Shown here in pieces: positions 50,601 through 60,325 of a stretch of 64,000 nt of DNA. The stretch is from Aulostomus chinensis (taxonomy: Eukaryota > Chordata > Actinopteri > Syngnathiformes > Aulostomidae). The position numbers were made by a program, and so were the translations under genes. The stretch lies in contig JBBMOA010000015.1 in the NCBI GenBank assembly GCA_037954235.1, positions 23,572,569 to 23,636,568 on the forward strand, in the 5' to 3' direction. The notes beneath the pieces are model-generated. The model was not told the DNA's origin and searched no databases. It saw nothing but the letters and a program-made list of their open reading frames with translations. How positions within the stretch are numbered: position 1 is the first letter of the stretch; each line of letters starts with the position of its first letter.

Positions 50601-53600
50601 CATTTCTGACCGGTTTCCCCAACCACCAGTGTCTTATCAGGAGGTTTGAAGTTTACCGCACTTTGAGGCACCCACGATGCTGAGGCTGATACTTCCAGCC
50701 ATGGCTTCATCAATGGAAGGGTTGAATGTTAAATATTCTGTTTCCATACCCCTGACCTCCAAAAAGTGGGAAAAGTTCTGCTTTAGGTGGGAGTTGAACA
50801 AGGACCTCCTCCAGATGCTTCCAGCTCCCCCTGCACATTTGGGTTTGCCAGGTCTATCCAGAAGCCTCCTTGCAAGCTGGCGATACGATAACAAAATCAA
50901 TCATGAACTTTTGGCCTAGGGTGCTGTGGAACATTAGGATTGTGAAGACAAGCCATCCCTCCAAATCATCTCCCTCCAAATGGCTCCATCATTGCCCTCT
51001 TGCACTTGCATGAAGTTCCCAAATTGGCTCATGGAGTCCCCCACAGGAGCCCTGTGCAGGACTCCACTCAGGGTCTCCAACTGTCAGTTTCCATCCCCAT
51101 AACCCTGAAGCGTGGGGTAAACTCAAATGTAATGGCTGTCAGCCAGGGACTTGAGTAACTCTAGGGAATAACAGAGTCTGATCCCTATCCAACAAAAACC
51201 CTCCTCATTTTTTGCACCCTGAGTTATTCCCTCCTTCCAGTGCTACTTCAATTGTCTCTCAATGTTTATTAAGTTTTTAAGGCCCAAAATGGGTTTGAAC
51301 TTGTAAATCTGTCCCAAAGTCTCAAGCAAAAGCATTGATGCAAGTTATCAAGTCATAGCTTTTCTTCTTTTGGTGAAGATTCCAATTGTAAATGTAGCCC
51401 TATTTTTCTATATTTTGGGGTAAATATAATTTAATTGTAAAATAGGGATCAACATTTTTTTGAATATTGGGTGAGAGCACTACGACTATCAACAGTGAAA
51501 CCTGTTGGGAGAATATCATTGTCCAACTTTCTCCATTAAAAGTATTTGGTTTTGCCAGTTCAAATAATTTTCATCATTTCCAGCCATAATCAGTGTGATC
51601 AATCAGAACAATGTGGCCATGGTCGAAAAATACAGGAACTGAAAAGTCTTTTGCCTTTCGTCAACAGACCAATCAATCACGCAAAGACCTGATGACATCA
51701 AGTTAGCTCATACCAGCATAGAATACAAACAACACACAAACAAAACATCAGCATGTTTGTTTGCAAATGATTTGTTGTTTTCTGCAGGAGACACTCTCTG
51801 ATGTAATGGACAGAGCCCCAGTGGGAGTACACTTAGCTTTCGTTGGATACTCTTACACTGCTACCAGGTGATTATTTACATTTAAGTGCATCAAACCCTC
51901 TAACATGTCTATATATGGAGCCATCCTAATATCATCTGTTTGTCATTTATAGTCAGACGGGTGCCATTGACCGCAGCAAAGACATCATGATGCAGATTGA
52001 CCACAGCAGGCTCAGAGAGTGTGAGCGTCTTTATAGTGAGAAACTGGTAAGAAAGGCACTGAGGAAATGTCTTCATGAGAGCATTATAAATATGACGTAG
52101 TGGTACTTCATTGTTATGCTGTGCCTGATCTATCTGTGGTCTAAACTCAGAGCCAGCTGTGGCAGCTCAGAGACACTCTACCTGGTGAACTGCCAGCTCT
52201 GCTGGAGCTCCCCCTCACTTTGGATCAAGGTACTACAGCATCTCCCCAAACCACAACCGAGGAGGAGACTGACCAGATATCAGCGATCAATGAAGACTTG
52301 CAGAGGTATAAGATATACCATATTACTGTTAGATTCATATGGTGAGCCCTAAACTTACTCCTGTGTTTGTTGCCCCCCCCCTTTATTTAAGTGTTGATAA
52401 TCAGATTTGATGGTTTTGCTACCACAAAAAAAAAGAAAGATGATCATCATTTTTAGTTGAACATCTTGAAAGATGCAAAACAATCTCCCAGGCTGAAATG
52501 AGTGGCTGCTGTGAATGTATAAAGAACAGACTCTGTAGAGGTATTTCTACATTAACACCTAACTAAAAAAAGTCAAGATATGTATATTGTGTATGCTTTT
52601 GACCAATACGAAACAACTGCTCATCAAATTGATGTCAAACTTGATGTGCGCATTGTTGGTTCCTCAAGGACTGCAGTTTAGAGTTTGAAGTCTGGGGTCT
52701 GAAGGTCTGAGATGGCAGTCAACATTTTGATGTCAGTGTCCATATTCCATTCATCCCATCAACATCAAACTTTGCGTGTGTGTTGCTGGTACTCATAAAA
52801 CATTTGTATGATATCTTACAAATAGTTCTGCACAATTTTAAAGCACACTAATCACACATATTGCTGGATATTTGTAGATTTATAGTTTATCTGTTAGTTG
52901 TAGTTCTAAAATTGAAGAATTTTCAAAAGTTGAACAAATGTTTTATGAGAATATGTTGCCTGATGAGCTTTGCAACTGTCAGAACTGTCTTCCGCAGGTT
53001 CCAATGTAGATCTTACCATCGATTAATTGCAAGAAATTGATTTTTTTTAATTAATATAAATTGAAGTGTGAGAGTGACTGCGCGAAGTGAGCAGCAAAAC
53101 ATAAAGCCAGTAGAAGATAAATAATTTGTTTTTACTATTGAATCCTTCTATTTGAATAGTACTATCTAAAACTGGAAGTTAGTGTATTCGCCGCCCATCA
53201 CAAATACTTGAATATTAGAGTATATGATAGTATGTGATGGTATATGTGTTAAGATTAACTGAAAATTCTCTTGTGCTTAACACTGAATTAGTTTAACACC
53301 TTTATCAAACCACACAGCTTGTCGTATTTTAGTGAAATGTACGGTACATTTGGATTTCTTTAATTTGTGGTTATGAATGCTCTCCTTTGAGTTTTGGTAA
53401 ATTCATGGAAAAAAATCATGGAAATTATATAACCATAACAACAGCATGAAAACATATAAAGATTTTTGTGCTCATGGAACTAAGTGTGTGCACAGTAGTA
53501 CATGTTTAATTTATGATACTATTTGGATGATGTGAAACATCAAACTGAGAGCCATTAATCATTAGATAATGAGCAGAACAGTGTTCACCATCAGAACTTT

Positions 53601-54107
53601 ACCATTTACAAGTAAATTATATTACTCTCAATTGACAGACATTCTCTGTTTTAATCCATCAGGCGTTTACAAGAGGCTGAGAGGAGATATTGTGACCTGG
53701 AGAAAGAAATGGAGCGATTGAAGGGGGTGATACAGGACTGGAGAGACCCCAAGGAGACAGGCAAGGGTTCACACTTCAAGCCCTCATCATCATCTGTTTG
53801 GGTTGAATAGAAGGCACTGCAGTTAGGTTCATCACCATGCATCCGTCTGGAATCAAACTTGACATGGGTACACACACACACACACACACACACACGTACA
53901 TATATGTATGTATATGTCCCTTATATGTCCCATCCATTTTCTATACCTCTTATCTGTTAAGGGTTGCAGGGGCTGGGAACAATTAGGGGTTCAGTATCTT
54001 GCTCGAGGACACTTCGACACGGTCACCAGGGAAAGTGAGGATCGAACCAGCGACCCTTCAGTTGCAAAACAGTCACTCTACCTCTGAGCCATGCCACCCC
54101 AATGTTT

Positions 54108-54196
<89 letters not shown>

Positions 54197-55139
54197 CTGT
54201 GTCTGCAATAAAGCTTTATAATGTGTATATATATAAATAAATCAAACGTGAGTCGGAATGAATTCCCGACAATATGAGCCACTCTGAGTAAACATACTGC
54301 TGCTGCAGTTCAAGCAACATCTGCTTATATTGGCTTGGTCAGAACATGTTGATAAAGGGCCAGTCTAAGAATAGGCTTGGTATGTAGCAAACTGGTCGCC
54401 TGCTTCCAGCAATCAATCATGTCACCAGACTTTTCATGACCCAGTGAGCACTTCCGGCTGCTGACAGATGGATGAACAAGTTATGAAAGATGACCATTAT
54501 GAAAGCATGCTCCTTGTGTTGCTCCCTGTCTGATGATAAATGCACAATAGGCAGTGGCTTCCCTTCCATCACCGCTTTTACTGTCAGTCTCTATTTTTCT
54601 CCCACAGCCGTACATCATTCCTTTCATCAGTGCATTTGTGTTTTGGTTTGGGTTCTGTCAGTTTCTTTGCATATGACAGTTCTGGCTGGCTGGCAGTGCA
54701 CCCAAAGGTGGAATGCCTGCATCATGAGCCCTGATGTTCCTCTTTCTTCTTCAATCACAGAGCTGAGTATCTGCCCAGCATCTCTTGTTCTGCCTGTACA
54801 CTGTATGGATGCACCAGGGGATGTAAGCCCATCTATAATCCACTTTGTTTTTGTTACTTTTTGCTTCTCCCTGTCATGAAATACAGAAAACACTTTTCAA
54901 AGCAGCACGTAACCTGTTTGTTTTCTTAGAAATTAACTGTAAGTAACCACAACCGGGGTTGTTAGTGGCAAACAGAGTTTCTTTGTACGTCATTAACTTA
55001 ACGTAGACCAGTTATTAAACAATACTTCTCTAACGCTGCTGTCTGTTTACTGCATGTGTTGCAGAGGGAGAGAGCGCCCCCAGCCTGCCACTACCCCTTA
55101 GTGATTCCTCTTCACCGCCATCTACTCCTGTTCCACAGG
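34420..55139 (+). CDS. dmpk: dmpk: myotonic dystrophy protein kinase, whole traced gene (14 exons)
   Basis: Ser/Thr kinase of the AGC group (DMPK/ROCK/MRCK family), acting on myosin phosphatase and other cytoskeletal and membrane targets in muscle. Exons: 34420-34585, 43971-44062, 45736-45819, 45981-46076, 46171-46319, 46775-46868, 47870-48067, 49408-49656, 51788-51867, 51953-52046, 52151-52305, 53663-53760, 54761-54822, 55065-55139, with all phases matching. The traced protein is 564 residues against about 630 in human. Order: N-terminal leucine-rich dimerisation segment (about 25-55), kinase domain (about 70-340; Gly loop 80-86, Lys102, Glu121, HRD 195-197, DFG 215-217, SPE 241-243), AGC extension with hydrophobic motif FVGYSYT (394-400), coiled coil (about 475-510), and a tail matching the PLV...HRHLLL segment of human DMPK. 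All catalytic residues are present. The hydrophobic tail anchor of human isoforms was not identified. Intron 12 uses a GC donor. Confidence 0.93.
34586..34983 (+). other. dmpk intron 1, first part
   Basis: Non-coding intron sequence up to the hAT-type MITE. Nothing else recognised. Confidence 0.6.
34984..35408. mobile_element. hAT-type non-autonomous element (MITE) with 8-bp target duplication
   Basis: Begins CAGGGGTTCCCAAAC and ends with the complement of CAGTGGTTTTCAAAG, the terminal style of hAT elements. Flanked by TTGTAGAC (34976-34983) and TTGTGGAC (35409-35416), an 8-bp duplication with one change. Contains no transposase. Confidence 0.78.
35417..40317 (+). other. dmpk intron 1, middle part
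   Basis: No exon recognised. Contains (CA)n tracts at 35729-35757 and 38608-38683. Short open frames such as 36769-36960 and 37146-37517 show no domain. Confidence 0.5.
38608..38683. repeat. (CA)n microsatellite
   Basis: About 38 uninterrupted CA units in dmpk intron 1. Confidence 0.97.
40318..40420 (-). mobile_element. small antisense LINE ORF fragment
   Basis: Read on the minus strand this gives a stretch like [13 protein letters not shown], which I recall from the C-terminal end of a different class of fish LINE polyprotein. It is a short fragment in dmpk intron 1, next to the L2-like tail. Confidence 0.4.
40655..41268 (+). mobile_element. L2-like LINE 3' end (second copy)
   Basis: Same sequence as the 3' UTR part of the element at 7262-7900 but on the plus strand. 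It includes the CT-rich tract near 40930-41005 and the terminal TTGAC repeats (41253-41268). Almost no reverse-transcriptase sequence remains. It lies in dmpk intron 1. Confidence 0.82.
41290..41850 (-). pseudogene. Tc1-like transposase N-terminal remnant
   Basis: On the minus strand 41660-41440 translates as the N-terminal helix-turn-helix of a fish Tc1 transposase (pieces: [32 protein letters not shown]), with an internal stop after QSV. 41700-41850 corresponds to the element's 5' leader. The catalytic DDE part is absent. Confidence 0.8.
41851..43970 (+). other. dmpk intron 1, last part
   Basis: No exon recognised before the acceptor of exon 2. An A-rich tract lies at 43210-43250. Confidence 0.5.
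43971..44062 (+). CDS. dmpk: dmpk exon 2 (Gly-rich loop)
   Basis: Begins after CCAATCCCAG, completes an Ala codon and encodes the [17 protein letters not shown] stretch with the nucleotide-binding loop. Ends in phase 0 before GTGAGC. Confidence 0.95.
44063..45735 (+). other. dmpk intron 2
   Basis: Intron with AT-rich sequence; nothing recognised. Confidence 0.6.
45736..45819 (+). CDS. dmpk: dmpk exon 3 (ATP-binding Lys)
   Basis: 28 codons, phase 0 at both ends. Contains [11 protein letters not shown] with the ATP-anchoring Lys102. Confidence 0.95.
45981..46076 (+). CDS. dmpk: dmpk exon 4 (helix C)
   Basis: 32 codons, phase 0 at both ends. EEREVLL supplies the helix-C Glu, followed by [13 protein letters not shown], typical of the DMPK family. 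Confidence 0.95.
46171..46319 (+). CDS. dmpk: dmpk exon 5 (hinge)
   Basis: Encodes [20 protein letters not shown] through RLGYIH, ending within the Arg codon of HRD (phase 2). Confidence 0.95.
46320..46774 (+). other. dmpk intron 5
   Basis: Intron, nothing recognised. Confidence 0.6.
46775..46868 (+). CDS. dmpk: dmpk exon 6 (catalytic loop and DFG)
   Basis: Completes HRD and encodes DIKPDNILL and GDFGSCL. Catalytic Asp197, Lys199, Asn202 and Asp215 are intact. Confidence 0.95.
46869..47869 (+). other. dmpk intron 6
   Basis: Intron, nothing recognised. Confidence 0.6.
47870..48067 (+). CDS. dmpk: dmpk exon 7 (activation segment, APE-like motif)
   Basis: 66 codons. Contains [12 protein letters not shown] and [14 protein letters not shown], the P+1 loop and helix F of the kinase. 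Confidence 0.95.
48282..48632 (-). mobile_element. solo LTR (Gypsy-type) with 5-bp target duplication
   Basis: On the minus strand it begins TGTCATGATCC and ends CTGTGACG (the expected CA end changed to CG). AGTAG flanks it at 48277-48281 and 48633-48637. The interior has the C/T-rich, GCACTTGGGTC-containing style of fish Gypsy LTRs. It lies in dmpk intron 7. Confidence 0.75.
48678..48876. mobile_element. palindromic MITE (fold-back element)
   Basis: Left arm 48679-48753 and right arm 48801-48875 are near-perfect inverted copies (start GGGGTCTCAAACTGGTCC). Between them AGCTGTGT (from 48772) faces ACACAGCT across CC, so the whole element is a nested hairpin. TTTAG occurs on both sides, a possible target duplication. 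In dmpk intron 7. Confidence 0.85.
48883..49407 (+). other. end of dmpk intron 7
   Basis: Intron sequence to the acceptor of exon 8; nothing recognised. Confidence 0.6.
49408..49656 (+). CDS. dmpk: dmpk exon 8 (kinase end and AGC tail)
   Basis: 83 codons. Contains [10 protein letters not shown] and HPFFCGLDW, closing the kinase lobe, then [11 protein letters not shown] of the C-terminal extension. Confidence 0.95.
49657..51787 (+). other. dmpk intron 8 with unexplained protein-like stretches
   Basis: Intron. 50231-50554 and 50677-50919 hold open frames with ordinary-looking composition (for example [20 protein letters not shown] and FHELS-type helix-like sequence). I cannot assign a family; an old retroelement remnant is possible. 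Confidence 0.45.
51788..51867 (+). CDS. dmpk: dmpk exon 9 (hydrophobic motif)
   Basis: Begins [16 protein letters not shown] and carries FVGYSYT, the AGC hydrophobic motif. Ends in phase 2. Confidence 0.92.
51953..52046 (+). CDS. dmpk: dmpk exon 10
   Basis: 31 codons after completing a Ser codon. Polar, charged linker between the kinase extension and the coiled coil. Borders TTATAG| and |GTAAGA. Confidence 0.8.
52151..52305 (+). CDS. dmpk: dmpk exon 11
   Basis: Begins [14 protein letters not shown] and ends ISAINEDLQ in phase 2 before GTATAA. Leucine-rich, leading into the coiled coil. Confidence 0.78.
52306..53662 (+). other. dmpk intron 11
   Basis: Intron. 52620-52830 contains two similar phrases (GATGTCAAACTTGATGTG and CATCAAACTTTGCGTGTG), possibly a worn dispersed repeat. 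No exon seen. Confidence 0.5.
53663..53760 (+). CDS. dmpk: dmpk exon 12 (coiled coil), GC donor
   Basis: Encodes [20 protein letters not shown], matching the human QLREAEARNRDLE coiled coil. Ends in phase 1 at CAG|GCAAGG. Reading through instead would add 15 codons ([16 protein letters not shown]) and a stop near 53808, a possible short alternative C-terminus. Confidence 0.82.
53928..54101 (-). mobile_element. family B SINE in dmpk intron 12
   Basis: Minus-strand copy: tail side at 53928 (ATCCATTTTCTATACC), tRNA-like head at 54101, with B-box complement AGGATCGAACC at about 54038-54048. Confidence 0.75.
54110..54193. repeat. (CA)n microsatellite
   Basis: About 41 uninterrupted CA units in dmpk intron 12, just after the head of the SINE. 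Confidence 0.97.
54194..54760 (+). other. end of dmpk intron 12
   Basis: Intron sequence before exon 13; nothing recognised. Confidence 0.5.
54761..54822 (+). CDS. dmpk: dmpk exon 13
   Basis: Starts after TTCAATCACAG and ends GAT|GTAAGC. Its entry phase (1) fits the GC donor of exon 12 and its exit phase (0) fits exon 14. Encodes [19 protein letters not shown], weakly like the human linker before the PLV segment. Confidence 0.68.
55065..55139 (+). CDS. dmpk: dmpk exon 14 (conserved tail segment)
   Basis: 25 codons. [17 protein letters not shown] resembles the human CPLV...MHRRHLLL segment, which fixes the frame. A donor AGG|GTATGG follows. Without splicing, the frame continues for 66 residues to TAG at 55338-55340, with a hydrophobic stretch. 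Confidence 0.75.
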
Positions 55140-57301
55140 GTATGGAACAATGAGAACTCAAAGACTAATGGTCATTTGCTGGTCTCTCTGACTTTGTTCT
55201 CAAATTCTCACTTTAACCCCTGTTTTCTTGTATTTCACCTCTTGGATGTAAGTGTAGGAATCTATGCATGGTACTTTTGCGCATACATCAGTCAAGGTTC
55301 GTGGTACTTCACTTTATCTACACATTCATTTAGTGATTAGATGGACACGTCTCATCGACCTTAAACTCAAGATACATGACTCGACGAAAATCCTAACAGC
55401 CTGTGTGACTGACAAGAACAAGAGTTTACAGTGGAGTAAACAAACATGGAGGCCAGAGAGCAGCTGTTAACTAGCTGCTAGACGACCCTTTTGCCTCCAT
55501 CTGTGCCAGAAAAAAAAATAGGAAAAAAGGAAAAATTTGATTTGTGTAAAGTGGAGGTGTAAATGTGGAAGGTAGAATAATACAAGCTGATGGATCTGTT
55601 TTCATTGGCTATTGACAGTGTAAACAGTTGGGTAAGTCATGAGTACACACTTGACGATTGTGTCGGCTTGAAAAACTAACATTTCTTGATACTTTGTGTC
55701 ATTTATGGAGGAGCCTGCTCTTTTCTGTTCTCGTCACACACTCAACAGACTCAAGTCTCTACACCTCCTTCAGATTTCTGTGCAAACCTGCCGCACCAGC
55801 TGGCCCCAGCTGGTACTGAGCGGTGCTGACCAGAATAGCGCCAATCCTGAATAAATTCACCTGCAGTTGTGTAGTGTATCACCGGCAATAGGGAAATGTT
55901 TGGCACAGCAGATGGAGCAGCTGCCTCATAATCAGAGGGAGTCTGGTTTCTACCTTGGTAAACCTGACCATCAGTAACCTGGTAAATACAGAGAAGGCGT
56001 TTCGATGCAGTGATCGCTATCCTCAATGAGGATGTGTGTGAGTCTTTAATGATGTCAGTTGTCTTCATCATCTTTTATTCATTTCATAATAAATCACCAT
56101 GTTGACTTCATTTTGTTGGTCTAATCCCCCATTGTTGTGCAGAAGCTTTAATCAAATTCTGACAGATGCATGTAGACTAAAATATAAAGCTACTCCAAAG
56201 AATACATGCTTTCTACAACTTTTAGAACCCTCAACACTATAAGTTCATTTGTCTTCCAGGTTCGCTTGCCACAGGTGAGGAGTGAGTCATACTTGCTGGC
56301 ATGTGCAGAAGTGGGGGGGCTCCCAGCCTGGAAGAAGCACTGTTCTACTGAGCTTTCCTGAACACACTCTAAGGTGGCACGAGCCGACCTCTCCCACTGC
56401 CACAGGATGAAGGACTGAGCTGAAATGAGACTAAAATGCTCTCTGACTGAGCTGAAGCTCACTGGGTTCCATGTGTTGGAACTGATGACCAAACCATGAT
56501 CAGAAACCATTCTTGACCTGCCGTGCCTGCTTTCCCAAACTGTGATCGTGCACTGAGTTCAGGGCACACTGACAAAAAGAGTAATGGGCAACAGTGACAC
56601 AAACACAAAAGGGGCCCAGAAAAATAATTTAATGAGAATACTATAGTCAGGCATTTTAGACCATATTGGTGCATTTAGTTGCCACAGTGAATATCATGTC
56701 TCTTGTGTAACATTTATTTGCACCTGTGGGTGGTTTGCAGTTGTGTTGCACATGTTATTGCTGTGCCTGTTTTGAAGTATCGAAAAGCTTTCTAATAATA
56801 ACTTTGGTATCTGTGTGTGTGTTTTTAATGTTACATACATGATGGTACAAATGTTTGCTGCATAAAAATGCAAAGATAGTTGGAGAGCTACAGGAGAGAG
56901 GAACATGAAGTATGATTAAGTGCACTAACCTCAGTCCTCAACTATTCACAATGACAGAATCATTCCCAGCTGTGGCCAGTTACCAGTTGACACAAACTCA
57001 AGCTGATGGTCCATGCAGGCATGATAATCAAGTTCCACTGCAGAATTTCATAAATATTAAGGCCAGTCCAAATCTTAAAGACTCCCTGATGGTTCTTGGA
57101 ATTCTAGCATATTTATTAAATATCTACTTTACCTTTTTAAACCCCTCATTGTCCATGCTGTGTCTCGATCATGGACTGGTTGCCTCCCTGAAAGGTTGCA
57201 TCCTGCCATGAGGCCGTCACAATCAGTCGTTCTTTTTTCTCTGACTTCCTGCTCAGCTCGATGTTCTCCTTCTGTTAAAATGGACGGGGTGAGTATTTTA
57301 G
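55140..57301 (+). other. dmpk 3' region, end of gene not resolved
   Basis: After exon 14 the frame stays open to TAG at 55338-55340. An AATAAA lies near 56089. Weak candidates for further exons (for example 57253-57290, after CCTGCTCAG) could not be tied to DMPK. No CTG/CAG array is present. Confidence 0.45.
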
Positions 57302-57460
57302 CAGAACGCTGTGTCCCTTCTGGAACACGTCTCAGATATGCTGCAGTCAAAATACTTGTCCAAAGTGGCCACGATCAGCCCAGGCAGCCAGAGCGTGCCG
57401 CAGCTGGACCTGGGTGAATCAAGCCTCAGCTGTGTTGGTTTTTCAGCTCTTCCAGCTTGA
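57302..57460 (+). other. unassigned open frame with exon-like borders
   Basis: Open for 52 codons from an acceptor-like ATTTTAG directly before 57302, with an in-frame stop just upstream, and a possible donor CTGG|GTGAAT near 57414. The peptide (QNAVSLLEHVSDMLQSKYLS, then KVATISPGSQSV) looks like ordinary protein. No family recognised; it may be a further exon of dmpk, of another gene, or chance. Confidence 0.3.
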
Positions 57461-58507
57461 TGATGCAGAATCAAAATTTGTCAGAAATGTAAAGAAGAAC
57501 TCTTAAGTCCTGAGGATTATCCAACTCAGTTGTGGGAAAAAAATGTTATTGTTGTAAGTTTATGCAACACGTGCACACTTAGTAATTTCAGTGACGATTT
57601 TAAGATGTGACTGACAACACAGCCAATTTGAAAAAAAGTTCTCCAATTTTATTTAATTAAGGGACAATAAAGTCTGGTTGTGTTTGTGTTCAACGCCCCC
57701 CCACCACCACCACCACCACCTTTTTCCTACTTGTTCAGCACTCAACACTCTCATTTCTTGTCATTCTGCTATACGACTAGTCAGTAGAGCAACAGCCTAT
57801 TTTGTCTGCTTATTCACATTTTTTTAATAAGGTTGGTTTCATTAATAAGCACAAACGCAAGTGAGAGTAGCATGTTAAAGTGTTGGAATGCATTTCAGGA
57901 GGTAAAACAAGGAAGTCTGGAGTTGTTTCATTGATGTTTTAACTGTTCTATCCAGCGCAGTCTGAAGGCCGGCCTGGCATGACAGTATAATATTTGTTTA
58001 CTATGTGTACTCCTTGTTGATTTGGGATGAATGTTCAGAAGCTCTTGTAATTACATTGCACATTTAGTTAATCACTGATGGACAGAATTAGCGTAAAGAT
58101 GAATGGTTATGGTACACGTTACGCTTGGGAGTACTTTTCAAATGCTGGACTGCATACAGAAATGTTGATAAAAATGAATGTATTTTCATATGTATATTAT
58201 TAAGAAATAAAGATAATTATATGGCTGCCAATGAAAATACATATTAAATTCTGCTGTGACTGACTCCTCACAGCAACAGCCTAATGTTGTCCCGTCTGTT
58301 TATTGACTCTTAAAACAGAAAAACTGCTTGCATGGTCATAAACCCGGGACCTTCAACAGATTCATGGGGGCTCATCGTGGATTTACACCCCTGGAACACT
58401 AGGAGGCGATCACTGAACCTATGGTACAGTCAAATTGCAGCCTTTCTCATGTGGTGAGGAGTGGCATTGCACAGTGGGGTGTCTGAAGAGAGCCAGTGGA
58501 AACCAGG
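57461..58507. other. no gene recognised
   Basis: AT-rich sequence with a (CCA)n tract near 57696-57720. Confidence 0.5.
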
Positions 58508-59113
58508 GCTGCGTCCGAATTGCCAAGTGGCAACCTACGTCCTACTGCTACGACCTACCGTTACAGCCTACTTCCACAACCTAAACACGGCGGCACCATT
58601 CAGACACCCTAGAAGATTGGTGGTGAAGCACGACCTCTGCTGGCAGAGCACAGATACCGCAATTAGGTAGACAGCACCAACGAAAGCCCCACCTGCTGGC
58701 CTGACTGTCATACTGCACTCCACTCTGAGCACACCCTTCATTCATTCTCTATTAATAAGCATATTAACGCACCTGTAAAGGTGTGTTCACACGAGTCGCG
58801 TTTGGTGTGAACACGCCTTTAATCATCAACAACGACTATAAATGTTGGTGTTGCATAAGAATGGGAGACTGTTGGTGGCGCAAACTTGGCTTGCAGGTCC
58901 ACAAGTTTTTAGGGGACGAACAAGAAGTCCGCAGTGCATTGTGGCCCATGGGTTGCTCCGTAGGATGCACCTGAACCGACCTACAATGAGGGCGTGTTTA
59001 GGCTGGAATTTAAGTTGCAAAGTAGGTCGCTACTCGCGCCAGTTGTGGTTTCGGACAGCCTACGACCTACTCTGAGACGTACGATCAGACCTACTTGGCA
59101 ATTCGGACGCAGC
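58508..59113. mobile_element. DNA transposon or MITE with 21-bp terminal inverted repeats
   Basis: Left end GCTGCGTCCGAATTGCCAAG (58508 on) is the exact complement of the right end ending at 59113. Inside each end are repeated CCTAC/GTAGG motifs. No transposase is seen. The superfamily is not clear from the ends. Confidence 0.75.
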
Positions 59114-59280
59114 GCAGCCCATGTCACAGAGGAAGGAAGACCATTGCATCATTTCCCAGGAAATGGTAGTAACAGTGACCATGCCCCACACAGTCACCGG
59201 CCAATGATCCCGCCCTATGTGCCAGCCAATGATTTACCTCCATCTGAGAGAGACAAAATTGTTCACTGAATTGAAATATG

Positions 59281-59554
59281 AATGGTTGCTTAGCAACAGC
59301 TCGATTTGATTCAGGCACCCTGGTCAGCCTTGTAGACCAAACCTGTAGACAGAAGTGTACTTCATCAGGATTCCACCCATTAGGTGATCAACTGGGAGAA
59401 TATAATCTCACTGGATCCTTTCCCTATGAGGAATGTGCGGAAGTCATTGTCAACTTGCCTGGTAATGATGATGCAAACTATTCCATTAAAGCCCTGTTTC
59501 TTTCAGAAGACTCAATACCCAAACTACTGCTGGGCTTTAGAATCATCCAGAAGA
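59281..59554 (+). pseudogene. LTR-retroelement protease-like remnant
   Basis: The open frame contains FDSGTLVSLVD, like the catalytic D-S/T-G of a retropepsin, and about 70 residues later LLLGFRII, like the second conserved hydrophobic-Gly motif. It is cut by the hAT insertion at 59555. A stop near 59269 separates it from further protein-like sequence upstream. The retroelement type cannot be fixed. Confidence 0.5.
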
Positions 59555-59803
59555 ATAGGTGTCAGTGTTAATGCGTTATTAACTAGTTAGCCCAACGTCC
59601 CTTTATCGGCGAAATTTTTTTTTTTATCGTGATTAATGAGCGCAGTGGTTTTTGACCCTTTGACCATGCCGTAGTTCGTGGAAAACCAGAAGTGAAAGCA
59701 CCAATCGTCACACACGCGAGCTGCAGCCGGTTGCAGCTTGTAAACAAAAAACAACAACAACAACAACAACAAAAAAGCAGATGAGCGTTAAGGTAGGACT
59801 AAC

Positions 59804-59990
59804 ATGAAAAAGAATATGTTAGTTTTAAATGGAAAGTTCACCTTCAAAGCTCTGCCAGATGGCAGTCTGGACAGGAAAAAAGTGTCATGCATTCACTGTA
59901 AAGCTGAATTTAGTTTACACCAGAGTACGAGTGGTCTTAAGTATCACTTGTCCGCGAAGCATACAGCTGATGCAGAGAGCCACCCCCCTC
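59804..59990 (+). pseudogene. hAT transposase BED-zinc-finger fragment
   Basis: The frame from ATG 59804 contains CIHC...LKYHLSAKH, the C2H2 BED finger with which hAT transposases bind DNA. It runs into the SINE at about 59994 and the rest of the transposase is missing, so the element is an internally deleted derivative. Confidence 0.72.
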
Positions 59991-59993
59991 TCT

Positions 59994-60325
59994 TCTGGAG
60001 GAGTCCAGGTTTGACTCCCGGATGGAGCACAGGATCTTTCTGTGTGAGTCTCCATGTTCTCCCTGTGCCTGCATGGGTCCGGTACTCTGGCTTCTTTCCA
60101 CAGTCCAAAGACATCAAGAGGGGACCAGGTTAATCCAGACTCTAAATTGAATGTAGATATGAATGTGAGTGTGAATGGTTGTTTGTCTGTATGTGTTGGC
60201 CCTGCGATGGACTGGTGACCCATCCAGGGTGAACCCCGACTCTCACCTGAAGGCTGCTGGGATAGACTCCACCCCCCACCACCCTTAATAGGAATAAACG
60301 GAAGAATGGATGGATGGATGGACCT
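59994..60325 (+). mobile_element. family A SINE nested in the hAT element
   Basis: Starts near the B-box (CCAGGTTTGACTCCC), covers the whole body and ends in GGAT repeats at 60325. Confidence 0.82.

Noticed and set aside
54490..54879. 129-codon plus-strand open frame
   Set aside because: Most of it is dmpk intron 12; only 54761-54822 has good splice borders and matching phases.
57160..57417. 85-codon plus-strand frame as a dmpk exon
   Set aside because: No similarity to DMPK, and another frame of the same stretch has better exon-like borders.
59804..60133. Host ZBED-type gene
   Set aside because: The frame is enclosed by hAT terminal repeats with a target duplication and is broken by a SINE after about 60 codons.
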